Shown in pieces: positions 42,728 to 54,150 of a stretch of 64,000 nucleotides of DNA (positions within the stretch are counted from its first letter, which is position 1; each line of letters starts with the position of its first letter). The stretch is from Aspidiotus rigidus (Eukaryota; Arthropoda; Insecta; Hemiptera; Diaspididae). The notes beneath the pieces are model-generated. The model saw only the letters and a program-made list of their open reading frames with translations, was not told the origin of the DNA and searched no databases. Made by a program: the position numbers and the translations under genes. Where the stretch lies: the NCBI GenBank assembly GCA_035079385.1, contig JAVHKY010000053.1:3286001-3350000 (forward strand), read 5' to 3'.

Positions 42728-45600
42728 ACGGTTTCTTTAACGGAGTTACACGAGAGGTGACCGGGAACCTGTTTTATGGGCCACGTCAGATCTGAAAGAT
42801 GTAGATTGTGATGTCACAGAATGACCTATGAAGTCATCAAACTGTGACGTCACAGATCCTGCCTCCCTAGCTATACATATATGATAGGAGGGGGACTTCG
42901 ACAAAAAACTAAAAAGGGAACTTGGAAAAAAAAACTGATCTATGACGTCATCAGATTGTGATTTCATTAGGTGGATCAATCGTCACAGACCCTGCACCCC
43001 AAGCTATATATGATACGAGGGGAACAAAGAAAAAAAAACTGATCTATGACGTCATCAAACTTTGACGTCACAGACCCTTCATTTTAGGAGGGGAAATTAG
43101 AAAAAAAAAAAACTGATCCATCGTGTCATCAGATTGTGACGTCATCAAACTAAATTAGAAAAAAAACTGATTCATGATGTTATCAGATTGTGATGTCATA
43201 AGGCTGGCCTATGACGTCAACAAACTGTGACGTCACAGACCCTTCATGTTAAGAGGAGAAATTAGAAAAAAAAAACTGATCCATGATGTCATCAGATTGT
43301 GACGTCATGGGTCTGCCCTATGACGACATCAAACTGTGCCGTCACAGACCGCTCATGTTAAGAGGGGAAATTGGAAAAAAACTTATCTATGATGTCATCA
43401 GATTGTGACGTCATCAAACTAAATTAGAAAAAAAACTGATTCATGATGTTATCAGATTGTGATGTCATAAGGCTGGCCTATGACGTCAACAAACTGTGCC
43501 CTCATAGACCCGTCATGTTAGGAGGGGAAATTGGAAAAAAACTGATCTATGATGTTATCAATTGTGTCATAGGGCTAGCCTATGACGTCATCAAACTGTA
43601 ACGTCACAGACCCTTCATGTTAGGAGGGGAAATTAGAAAAAAAAACTGATCCATGATGTCATCAGATTGTGACATCACAAGTCTGGCCTATGACGTCATC
43701 AAACTGTGCCGTCACAGACCCTTCATGTTAAGAGGGGAAATTGGAAAAAAACTTATCTATGATGTTATCTGATTGTGACGTCATCAAACTAAATTTTTAA
43801 AAAAAAACTGATCTATGATGTTATCAGATTGTGAAGTCATCAAACTAAATTAGAAGAAAACTGATCTATGATGTTATCAATTGTGTCGTAAGGCTAGCCT
43901 ATGACGTCATCAAACTGTAACGTCACAGACCCTTCATGTTAGGAGGAGAAATTAGAAAAAAAAAATGATCCATGATGTCATCAAATTGTGACGTCACAAG
44001 TCTGGCCTATGACGTCATCAAACTGTGCCGTAACAGACCCTTCATGTTAAGAGGGGAAATTGGAAAAAAACTTATCTATGATGTTATCAGATTGTAACAT
44101 GACGTCATCAAACTAAATTAGGAAAAAAAAACTGATTCATGATGTTATCAGATTGTGATGTCATCAAACTAAATTAGAAGAAAACTGATCTATGATGTTA
44201 TCAATTGTGTCGTAAGGCTAGCCTATGACGTCATCAAACTGTAACGTCACAGACCCTTCATGTTAGGAGGAGAAATTAGAAAAAAAAAACTGATCCATGA
44301 TGTCATCAGATTGTGACGTCACAAGTCTGGCCTATGACGTCATCAAACTGTGCCGTCACAGACCCTTCATGTTGAGAGGGGAAATTGGAAAAAAACTTAT
44401 ATATGAAGTTATCTGATTGTGACGTCATCAAACTAAATTAGAAAAAAAACTGATTCATGATGTTATCAGATTGTGATGTCATAAGGCTGGCCTATGACGT
44501 CAACAAACTGTGACGTCACAGACCCTTCATATTAGGAGGGGAAATTAGAAAAAAAAAACTGACCCATGATGTCATCAGATTGTGATGTCACAAGTTTGGC
44601 CTATGACGTCATCAAACTCTGACGTCACAGACCCTTCATGTTAGGATGGGAAATTAAAAAAAAAAAACTGATCCATGATGTCATCAGATTGTGACGCCAC
44701 AAGTCTGGCCTATGACGTCATCAAACTGTGCCCTCATAGACCCGTCATGTTAGGAGGTGAAATTGGAAAAAAACTGATCTATGATGTTATCAGATTGTAA
44801 CATGACGTCATCAAACTAAATTAGAAAAAAACTTATTTATGATGTTATCAATTGTGTCATAAGGCTAGCCTAAGACGTCATCAAACTGTAACGTCACAGA
44901 CCCTTCATGTTAGGAGGGGAAATTAGAAAAAAAAACTGATCCAAGATGTCATCAGATTGTGACGTCACAAGTCTGACCTATGACGTCATCAAACTGTGCC
45001 GTAACAGACCCTTCATGTTAAGAGGGGAAATTGGAAAAAAACTTATCTATGATGTTATCAGATTGTAACATGACGTCATCAAACTAAATTAGGAAAAAAA
45101 AAACTGATTCATGATGTCATCAGATTGTGAAGTCATCAACCTAAATTAGAAAAAAAAACTGATCTATGATGTTATCAATTGTGTCATAAGGCTGGCCTAT
45201 GATGTCATCAAACTGTAACGTCACAGACCCTTCATGTTAGGAGGGGAAATTAGAAAAAAAAAAAAGATCCATGATGTCATCAGATTGTGACGTCACAAGT
45301 CTGGCCTATGACGTCATCAAACTGTGCCGTCACAGACCCTTCATGTTAAGAGGGGAAATTGGAAAAAAAACTGATCTATGATGTTATCTGATTGTGATGT
45401 CACCAAACTAAATTAGAAAAACACTGATCTATGATGTTATCAGATTGTGATGTCATAAGGCCGACCTATGACATCATCAAAACGGTGACGTCACAAGACC
45501 CGCTCATCAAATGAAATATGATAGGAGAGGGACTTGCAAAATTCTCGACCCGGCGGACGTTTTTTCCGACCCCCCTTCCCGATAAAACAGGTTCCCTGTT
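42728..45600. mobile_element. MITE family G copy 2, expanded by an internal satellite
   Basis: The left end CGGGAACCTGTTTTATGGG (42762) and right end CGATAAAACAGGTTCCCTG (to 45598) match those of copy 1. The preceding 34 bp (GTTTCTTTAACGGAGTTACA) and the right inner segment (CGGCGGACGTTTTTTCCGAC) match too. Between them lies about 2.7 kb of tandem repeat instead of the roughly 200 bp in copy 1. Confidence 0.88.
42780..45560. repeat. TGACGTCA satellite with higher-order structure
   Basis: Two alternating unit types: a long one (about 108 bp: CCTATGACGTCATCAAACTG, TGACGTCACAGACCCTTCAT, GTTAGGAGGGGAAATTAGAA, AAAACTGATCCATGATGTCA, TCAGATTGTGACGTCACAAG) and a short one (about 70-75 bp: GACGTCATCAAACTAAATTA, GAAAAAAAACTGATTCATGA, TGTTATCAGATTGTGATGTC). 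The marker GGAAAAAAACTTAT recurs near 43373, 43744, 44063, 44389 and 45030, suggesting a higher-order period of about 320-370 bp. TGACGTCA or a one-base variant occurs in nearly every unit. No gene. Confidence 0.92.
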
Positions 45601-45639
45601 AAAATTGGATAGTTATACTTGATCCAAAGCGTCACAACC

Positions 45640-45930
45640 AACCACCAATTGAGAAATTCCGTCGACCCCTCATTCAATCAATTCTTTAGTTCAACGCATT
45701 AATTGTTTCTGCAAACGCTATCATCCACCTCAAGACAAGTCGCTCTAGATTCCGGACCTCATCAATTTGCCGCCAAAGATTTCTTCCTCTGCCATAATTT
45801 CTGACCCTGTACTCATCCCTGCCTATGACCTCAGAAACAATTTAACATGACTCCTGGAAAACTCAGTATTCAAACAAACTCAGAGCCATCAAAAACAATC
45901 CGGTCTCTTGGACGTTGCCATGCATTTTAG
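45640..45930 (+). pseudogene. Decayed LINE fragment (post-RNase H region)
   Basis: Across frames it reads SSLIPAYDLRNNLT then WKTQYSNKLRAIKNNPVSW, parallel to LPSRSDLSKHINKFI and WSDLKSHSNKLAQIKNIPTAW in LINE copy 2. It starts 40 bp after MITE G2. Only this short piece can be placed. Confidence 0.55.
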
Positions 45931-47588
45931 GCGAGGCTCCTATGAAAATTAGAGAGATAAGGAGTAGGGATGATTCTTTGATGTATTAGGATTGTACTTC
46001 TGGCTATGGGGATCCAGTGACACATCCAGGGGGGCTCAACCTCCTCTTGCTCTCCTTTGCATCCACCTGAGATTCAGTTACACACGTCTTACCCAGTCCC
46101 ATCTTCCTCTGGGTCTATTCTCTTGCGCCTCTTTCTAATGCTGCCAACATGATGATACATCTGTTTAATTCACTTTCCGTGTCTCGTTCTTGGAAAGATC
46201 CACATCTCTCACTAGGTTTCTTCATGCCGTCATCTTCCCTTTGCAACAATTCTGAACTATCTACCCACCTTTTACTCTCTACCGCAGTCTCTAATCCTTT
46301 TATACTTCCTACCTCAATTTTCACAAATTCTCCACACCTAAAGTTGATAATCCTCAGAGTAAATGAAAAAAACATCCAATTCGAGATTACGAAAGGTCTT
46401 TGGTTTTTGGAATCTCGTTGTAGGAATCAGGTTGCGTCAATAGATTAACGGAGAATACATACACAGCTTCATTTTAGGTGTCGAAGTCATCTAGAATTTG
46501 TAGATTCCAAGGGGTGTAAAGGCTTTTGTAAATTCTTCGAGTGCCCGACGAAAATATGAGGAGGGATCATTGTATTACAGGGCGCCCTTCAAGGTGGTGA
46601 CGAGAGGTGACGAAGAATTCGAAAGTTTGGAATTCAAATTCTGGGAACAAACGCTGAAAAAAATGAAGAAAGAATCGGAGATAGAATGGGGAACAATTCT
46701 GAATAATTAATTAAACTCAACAATATCGTTTGAAGTTTCAGAATGTAAGTGATATGGAGGAATGATCCTGATAATTGAGAAAGTTGAATTGCGTGTAGTT
46801 TTCAAGGTCATCGAGGAGATTACTCTGGTATATACACAATCTTAAATTCGGTTCTTTATTCCGAATGTGTCTCCATGTAGATGATGGAATTTTGATTTTC
46901 TCGCGAGTTTTCAAGTTCTCATGTATCCCATTTTTCGACGCTCACCATTGATTAGTAGCCAAAGAAACAGGGGAAAGGAGATACTATCTATACGACGATG
47001 AGCAAAAGCCCTCTAACCATTTGAGCAGCAAGGTGTGAGACGCATTTTAACGAATATACCAAATACACCGCGCCAATACAGGCGTTCCGACGCAAAACAT
47101 AGTCGTACTAATTTTGAAGGGAACTCGAACCTCTCACATTCGCATACTTGTACGGCGAACGGTACCGAACGAAATGAGGCAACAACCCGGTCGCGTGCTC
47201 ACTAGGTCAAAAGTTGTCTGCGTTTTTAAGTGAAACCGTGTGCGCGCTTTAAACTTATAAACGGCTAGTTAAACACTTTACACGCACGCAAGGATTATTT
47301 TACCGAGTGGTGAAAGGCAAATATCCCCGCGCCCCCCGCGATCGTCCGTCTCTTTCTTTTTCGACCAAATGGCGCGTTCGCTTTTTCTCGCTCGCTCTCT
47401 CTCTCTCGCCCGCGAGAACGAAATACTTTTGATTTTCCATGTACAAATCCTAGGTTAAGCTAATAAATGATCGTCCCCGTCCACGTACGTACAATCGCCT
47501 CTGCCTGTTACATACGAGCTCGAACGAAGCGTTAAGTTCACGTAATACGGATAAAAGAAGATAATACGGCGGTATTTTTCGCTTACGG
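45931..47588. other. Upstream region of cuticle gene 2; no other gene recognised
   Basis: Two short overlapping open frames at 46115-46448 lack known domains. From about 47040 the sequence becomes CG-rich with a CTCTCTCTCTCTCGCCCGCGAG stretch at about 47396-47414, a plausible proximal control region. Confidence 0.4.
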
Positions 47589-47596
47589 TATATAAA
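47589..47596 (+). promoter_or_regulatory. TATA box of cuticle gene 2
   Basis: TATATAAA, 197 bp before the start codon, the same box as in gene 1. A start about 25-32 bp downstream gives a leader of about 170 bp. Confidence 0.6.
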
Positions 47597-47792
47597 CAGA
47601 ATCCGCGTAATGTTTTAGATTAGAAATAGAGTAAAAATACGTTCGGTGCGTCGAAGATTTCTTCTTACGTTTTCGACGTCGTCGCCGTCATCTCGTTGCC
47701 ATTCGTCGTTCCCAAGTCTTGATCGTCGCTAGTGATTTGTTTACTTTTGTTTTTTCTTCTTCTTTTTACCTCTTCAGTGTCGCGATATCAAA

Positions 47793-47804
47793 ATGATTTC
47801 TAAG
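47793..47804 (+). CDS. Cuticle gene 2, exon 1 (codons 1-4)
   Basis: ATGATTTCTAAG encodes M-I-S-K, followed by the donor GTAAGA and preceded by TCAAA, as in gene 1. Joined in phase 0 to the acceptor TTTTCAG|CTCATT at 61331/61332 it gives [18 protein letters not shown], a proper signal peptide. The intron would be 13,527 bp, very long for the class, but it is packed with transposons and no other suitable second exon lies between. A nearer undetected partner cannot be excluded. Confidence 0.82.
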
Positions 47805-48029
47805 GTAAGATTCTATTCTAGATCATTATTTTTTGCTTCGTGTTTTCTAATCATAAGTTCGGAATTTTTGCGTGATTCTCATTTTATCGTCGAAAAATTC
47901 GACATTTTCTCGTGCTAACGCCTTCACTAATACTGTAACGTAAAAATAATTCCATCAAGACCCAAAATGAAATTATGCGAAACTAAACACCGAGACAATT
48001 TTCACGAGACTATTATGGATTAAAATTTA

Positions 48030-48115
48030 TTTCTGATTAATAGAAATTTTAAGTCGATAGGTTGAGCGGTTCTTGAGGTATGAGAGGACAAACAAACTTT
48101 CTGATTTATATTTTT
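48030..48115 (+). mobile_element. Retroelement 3'-end fragment
   Basis: AGAAATTTTAAGTCGATAGG, TTGAGCGGTTCTTGAGGTAT, GAGAGGACAAACAAACTTTC, TGATTTATATTTTT. It shares its order of words with 29300-29430 (inverted) and 58480-58595. Confidence 0.5.
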
Positions 48116-48179
48116 AAATGACTACACAAATTCTGATTGCGAGTATAGTGAAGTCATTAAACTTGTAAAACGCTTCAAG

Positions 48180-48430
48180 AGGGTGGCTTCACGTTGATTT
48201 TAGATCGACGTCGATTTAATGTCAATTCAAAATCGATTAGCACTCATTCCCTGAAAACTGAAAATCAACGCAACACAGCGCAGTCGACTTCTGGTCAACA
48301 GAAGTACTTGGAATCGACCTTGCAAATAAGTCAAAATAGAGCCGATATTTGTCGACCCTATAATGACCTCACATCTACGTCGTTGTGAGGTTGATTTCTA
48401 GAATTTATCGACGTCATTTTGATGGAGAAA
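48180..48430 (-). repeat. TCGA-rich dispersed repeat, isolated copy
   Basis: TAGATCGACGTCGATTTAAT, AAAATCGATTAG, GCAGTCGACTTCTGGTCAAC, AGAAGTACTTGGAATCGACC match the reverse-complement unit of 8985-11160. It lies in the intron of gene 2. Confidence 0.6.
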
Positions 48431-49878
48431 GTGAATTCTCGGTCGATATGGTTCTGGCACCTTTGTTAACCCTCCTCATCTAGAAGACAATTTTTTTTCG
48501 AATAGCCCCCTGCTTCTCAATTAATATATCTGTAAGGTCAGTAAAGATCAAATAAGCCTTTTAAGATACGAGTCATGTGTCTATTCTTCCTGGTAGAAGT
48601 TAAAAATTGGGTACGTGCCCCTCCCGATACATAGCTAGGTGGTCGAAACTTATCCAAAGTCCTTCGAGTATAGTTTTTGACCTTCGTAAAGGCTCACTCT
48701 CATGGAAAAGGTTGTCCTCCTTCCTTAATGCTCACAAGTGTGGATTATTCTTTATCATTTTCATTTCACTGCGGAGCACAAATAGCAAATTCAGGTGGGT
48801 ATGATAAAATTTTCGGACGCCGGTAGAATCGCGAGTCTCTTTAAATCATTATAGTTTACTTTGACGGATCAGCTTTGATAGCAAGGGGAAAAAATCCCAA
48901 CATTTTAGAAAGTCACAGAATCTTCTTTTAAGATACTGATAAATAGATCGTAATCGAGACGAAAATTATTCTGTCATAAATTAGGAAGTACACATTAATC
49001 AGATTTTCATTCGTAATTCCTCGCATGATCTTGGAAAATTTATTCATCTCATATATTTTGGGCAAGAATATCTAGTATTCAGTGTTCCTCCGAATTGAAA
49101 ATTACACTCAATAAATCCTAAAGATACGTTTTAAAGTCAAAAGGCGTCAAAAATATAAATCTTTGTGTCCATCACTTACGATAGGTACGAAACGTTAAAA
49201 ATCTTGGTATGGAGCTGTACTTTTCTTCTTCTCTTTTTAAATTGATAAACCACAAATTCCTACCAAATTCAGGGATTTTGGTCAGTTTATAGATTCATGT
49301 TTGATCCTGCAGTCCTTTACACAAGAAAATAACTTGATTCGTGTATCTACCTACTCGATTTCTAATGTGAAATTCAACATTTGTTGGTGAAATTCTGATT
49401 TCGAATAAATCTTCGATGGGGGATTTTGGAGACACACGTCAAAGTCCGACAGATTGTTTTCTTTAGCTAGAGTCCGATTTTAAGCGTTGATAGTGGGAAG
49501 AAGCAATGGAGATTTAGTTGAGGAGGCGTTATATCAACTTGCCTAAATTAAATCTCAAAACGAGATATTTGAGATGGATTACTAACACTGAAAGAAAAAT
49601 CGATGAATAATCGAGTAGACAAAAATTGCATTCATCTTACATTTTGCAGTTTTCCGCTTTTGAGAAATTTTGGTTCAGATCTTCCAAAATTCCTCTAAAT
49701 TGCGGTGACTTAACAAGAAAAAGTACTTGAGAGAGAAATGAAGCGGAATGATAAGATCTATTTCAACATGAAAGAAGACGAATGATATATTTATGGATGA
49801 AAGGAAGGGGCGGAGGTAATGAAAGAGAATGGATTATGAAATCTCAAAATTCTCCAGAGAAAAACAATTTGGTTCTAA
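48431..49878. other. Intron of gene 2, nothing recognised
   Basis: AT-rich, short frames only. Confidence 0.4.
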
Positions 49879-49976
49879 GGGCCAGTTGTACCAAGTATTC
49901 AATTGTAAACTCCATTTAATTCTAGAAATCTGTTTTACCGACTAAGTTTAAAATTCAACTAGAGTTCAACTGGCCC
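49879..49976. mobile_element. Small MITE with GGGCCAGTTG ends
   Basis: GGGCCAGTTGTACC on the left faces GAGTTCAACTGGCCC on the right, about 98 bp apart. A further GGCCAGTCAAGTTAAACCCA lies just outside. The duplication is not determinable, so classification is tentative. Confidence 0.5.
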
Positions 49977-50964
49977 ACAATCGGCCAGTCAAGTTAAACC
50001 CAGTTGAAATTTTATCACTAGTTTAAATGTGTTGAACTTGGCGTTCTCTTTTTCCCTGGCTACGTCCCTGTTGTAGAGAACAACAGAAAATTCCGTCACC
50101 CCTGGAAATCGAGACACTAGGGGATGGTGAACTTTATTTCGAATGAACATCAACTTAGTAAAATATTCTTTGTTCATTGTAGCTAGATGGAAACTTCAAA
50201 GATAAATAAAAGAAACAGTCAATATTATTGTCGAGAATTCTGTTCTTTGAGAATATTATCGACTTTATAGATCGTGTAGAGGAAACTTCAGGATCAAAAT
50301 ATCGACTGGGCATCACGAATATAAAACTGATTCCGATTTTCTCTGGATGCCTTCGTTTACCGTCCTTTAGGGGAAATAATCTTATTTCGTGAATCAATTC
50401 ATGGAATACTGATGTCGAAATATCAACCTCCAAGCTAGAACGCTTTTAAAAGATCAGTGAGAACTTTGATTGAAAAATTCACGATATACTCAGATCCTAA
50501 TTACGAACGTCGGACCTATATAAACTATGAAATTAAGCAATTAACCAGTAAAAACTACTATCAAGGCTCTACGACCTCAAAAAAAATTTTAGCACTATGT
50601 TTTACGAGTCTTAAGGCGGATTGGATCGTGTTCATTTTATTGGGTACTTGACCTACAATTTGAAATAATTATCAATTTGATTTCTGGAGTAGAGGTGATT
50701 GTAGAGATTTCTTAAGGCCGTTACAAAATTGTAAATTGCTTTTAATTCAAAATTATTTGATCGTAATTTTCTATCAAATTCAGGATCGGAGTCATCGCAA
50801 CATTTTGAATCGAATTTCGTTTACAGTCCAAGTAAATTAGATATTTATTGCCTAAAAATGAATCGGGTAAAGATGAAACTGGACAAAAATGTCAATACGC
50901 GCATCCTAATGAAACCTTTTTGAACCCCTCCTCTCACTCCCGCCCGTGATGTAAGCTAGACTCG
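49977..50964. other. Intron of gene 2, nothing recognised
   Basis: AT-rich sequence; frames of 62-92 residues without recognisable features. Confidence 0.4.
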
Positions 50965-51675
50965 TTAGAGCCGGATAATTGCCTTTATCTCGGTAAATAT
51001 CAATTTTCAAGAAAAAATACTTCATACAAAAATGAAAGATTATGCAATTTCCTATAAATATTGTTCTATTCATTTTTTTCCTAGAGTTGATAGTAACTAA
51101 GATGAGCGCGATCAAAAATGGCTCTAATATACAAAATCATGGAGCTTGGGTGCATGTGTCGGTCTGCAGATACACAATTTCTTGAAAACTAGAGGACGCC
51201 GGATTAAAATCAATTATTTTTAAATTATATTGAAGAGATTTTCGGCCAAAATGAAAATGTTAGTTTCCATTTTAAAAAAAAGTTGATAGGTATTGAAGTA
51301 CGCGAAACTCAACACAAAATTCATCGACTTTTTCACATTAGGTACATCCAATTCTCATGTGTTATCAATATTAGTAAGTAGGAATTAAAGAAAAATGTAT
51401 ACTGAAAAATTTGATGCTGTACTTTTGTGCAAAAATAGAATTTAGTGCAATTTGTGCAAAACCAGGTCAGTATTGATGGTGGGTACATAATATAGAAGGC
51501 ATTTGTGACTATGATTATCTCAGAAACAATCGAATCTAGGAAAAAAGGGAGTAGAACAACATTTGTAGGAAATTTCACGATCTTTAATTTCTATCAGAGC
51601 TATTTTTGCTTCAAAATCAATATTTACTGACATAATAGCGGAAAACTGCTGAGGGGAGCAATTATTCTACTGTGG
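50965..51675. mobile_element. Foldback element, family C copy 2, in the intron of gene 2
   Basis: GCCGGATAATTGCC, ATCTCGGTAAATATC, TATTGTTCTATTCATT and GAGTTGATAGTAACTAAGAT on the left are inverted on the right (ATCTCAGAAACAATCGAATC, AGTAGAACAACATTTGTAGG, ATTTACTGACATAAT, GAGCAATTATTCTACTGTGG). The loop holds CTGCAGATACACAATTTCTT, also present in copy 1 (35672). Copy 2 is about 150 bp longer. Confidence 0.75.
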
Positions 51676-53229
51676 TATTGGCAGTATTTACGTAAGTGGA
51701 GATTTCGAGGGTTTCATTAAGACATAGAAGGGGGCAATTTAAGCCTAATTTCACCTATAGCAAAAATACTAATTTCCCTGGACTACGAAGACATACACCA
51801 TTTCTCTCAATGTATGCGCATAGAATAAACTAAATTTTTGTACCTCATACGATCCAAACGCAATTCTTAAAGGTGATTTTCACAAAATTTTAGTCGTTTA
51901 TATAAACTGAGAAAGCGAAGAATTCTTCTTTCCTTCGCCCCACATTGAAACGATTTCATAAACCCTTGAAAACCTCTCTAGCATCTCTTAACAAGTAAGG
52001 CTTCGGAATTGAGGGATATTAACGCCAACAAATTATGGTTCACTTCTTCATCCATTGACAAGCTTTCTTCAACAATAACAGATAATACAAACTTTTTAAC
52101 TTCGAAAGCATAAAATTACACCTTGTCTGCAATTGGAAACGATAACTTTAAGATCATGACACATACAGACTAGGGCTCCACTTCCACTTTGTAAAACGCC
52201 ATTCAGCTTTTCTTTAGCCTGTATCATTTACGAGGCTCTGAGCTGACGAGCTGGGATCTTTCCTTCACACCAAACTTCTCTTATCAAGACCACTTGGACA
52301 AGGATAAGCGCTCGTATTTGTCAAACTCGGAATCTAACACTGCTATTATAGTTATGCCTCAATCTCACAATCTTCCAAGAGTCACATCACATCTCCACTC
52401 CAATAGTGCAGCTCAAGAAACAGGATCATGTTTCTTATCCCACTTTCGCTGTGCCTGCTTAGGACTTTTCATCGTCCATTCATAACGTGATCAAAAACGT
52501 TTGCGGTATCAACAAGATTCCTTTCGTTTTATCAAATAAACCACGTTCTTCTAAATTCCCACTTGGAAGCCTTCGCCCTGAAATTACTTCTAAAAAGAAC
52601 CGATTTATCATCAGCACTACTGGTCCTACACAGCAGGGCGATTGATCCAGGTCTCGAAGAGACTGTTTTCAACGTATGGGCTAAAATTATGTACTTACTC
52701 TTGATTATTGTGGTAGGGTGTTCCGAGATACTCCAAATTCAGCCGCAGTAGTTCGAACATCCCCCATTGTCCCAGACCTCGCAAATGGGAGGGCCAGGAC
52801 TACTATCGGTCTCTCTTCTTTCCACGTATTTAGCCACCATTTTACCTCACAGTATCCGGTTCTCCAAAAAATTCACTCACGCACTTCCATTTCGCCGCTC
52901 AATCAACATTCTACAACCCTTGTAAGCCAAAAAACGAGTCCTCTCGACAAAGAAATCGAATGAATTGCATGGAATAAGGGTATTTCTTTAGGGAAGAAGT
53001 GCGAATGGGGAAAAAGTACTCCGATCTGAGAAGGCGAATTTCTAAGTCTACTCTCATGACATCTAAACAGAGGTCTCACTTTTCCAGCGCCGACCCTGTC
53101 GTTTGTAAAATCATATGCATACGAGTAAGTAAACCTTGAGAAGTCTTCAAACGCACACTATACAATACAAATATAACTCTATGTACACAAGGCTAGCTAG
53201 CTAAAACAAAAAACACCCTCAGAATTTGG
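51676..53229. other. Intron of gene 2, no gene recognised
   Basis: The part at about 52160-52960 is more C-rich on the + strand, like the LINE copies, and has open frames of 62-81 residues. It may be an old retroelement relic, but no domain can be named. Confidence 0.35.
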
Positions 53230-54150
53230 TGTTTCATTCTGTCCAGTTTTCGTCAACACTTTCAATTCTCAACAATTCGGATCTAGGTCTATTTGTAATT
53301 GAATATTTCTTACCATCAGACGAATATTACACTGTCCAGGAGGGGGGGGGGGGGGGAATCGCAAGAACATAAACAATTCCAGCTGATTCTCCAAGTATTT
53401 TTAACACTGAGCACAATGTCGTTGACCGTGTCTCTCCAACACGTCCGGGTTTTCTGTAATTTCTTTTGGAATCAAACCGCAGAAATTTTTTTCCAGCATC
53501 ATCCTTAAGAAATACTGTTTTATGGAAAGTGAGTTATTGTATCCAGTTTTTGTCAACATTTTCACCTATTGACGATAGACCTATATTTATAACATTAGAC
53601 AACAATTGAAAATTATTTGAAAATTGCTGAAATGAGATAGGTTGTATCTAGAAGTATTTTTTGCGCTGATTTCAGAACCGCTTTCCGTTTTCTGATAGGA
53701 GGTCGCGTGTTCTTGTTATCACTTTGTTTAGTTGCCGCGCATCGTCGCACGACAAAGCGTTCCTTATCGAGCTTCGATCAACGATAGTAGTATCAACCGC
53801 GATAAGGAACGTTTTGTCTCGCGACGACGCGCGGCAACTAAACAAAGTGATAACAAGAAAACGCGGCCTCCTATCAAAAAACGGAAAACAGTTCTGAAAT
53901 CAGCGCAAAAAATACTTCCAGATACAACCTATCTCACTTCAGCAATTTTCAAAAAAATGTTTATTGTTGCTCAGTGTAATTGAACACTTTTTGCTGTCTG
54001 AAAAATGCTACACTGTCCAAAAAAAAGAACAACAGTTCCAGCAAATTCTTTTAGTATTTCTCACGCTGAAAACGATCCAGTTCGGCGTTTTTCTTTAACT
54101 CGTCCACTTTTTCTGTAATTATTTCTGTTGGAATGTTCAAAAATGTAGTA
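53230..54150. repeat. Direct duplication of about 180 bp flanking a palindrome
   Basis: The left copy (about 53325-53510) and right copy (about 54008-54150) share TACACTGTCCA, AACAATTCCAGC(T/A)..ATTCT, AGTATTTTT/CTCAC, ACTCGTCC or ACACGTCC, TTTTCTGTAATT, TTTCT(G)TTGGAAT. The region between holds the 53616-53953 palindrome. A run of 15 G lies at about 53342-53356. Confidence 0.7.
53616..53953. repeat. Near-perfect palindrome, 154-bp arms, 30-bp loop
   Basis: The left arm 53616-53769 and right arm 53800-53953 pair with roughly nine mismatches over the inner 129 positions I aligned (about 93%). Landmarks: TTGCGCTGATTTCAGAAC, GATAGGAGG, TTCTTGTTATCACTTTGTTT, AGTTGCCGCGC, GTTCCTTATCG, each inverted on the other side. 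A transcript across it would fold into one long stem. The 83-residue frame inside is not called as a gene. Confidence 0.92.

Noticed and set aside
42780..45560. Functional CREB/ATF enhancer made of TGACGTCA sites
   Set aside because: The motif is part of a satellite monomer; array membership explains its abundance without regulatory selection.
45641..46450. Possible host exon in the C-rich stretch
   Set aside because: The first part matches LINE C-terminal peptides; the remainder (46115-46448) has no recognisable domain or splice sites.
53732..53983. 83-residue basic protein
   Set aside because: It lies across the loop and right arm of the palindrome; the two arms would encode unrelated peptides and there is no gene structure.
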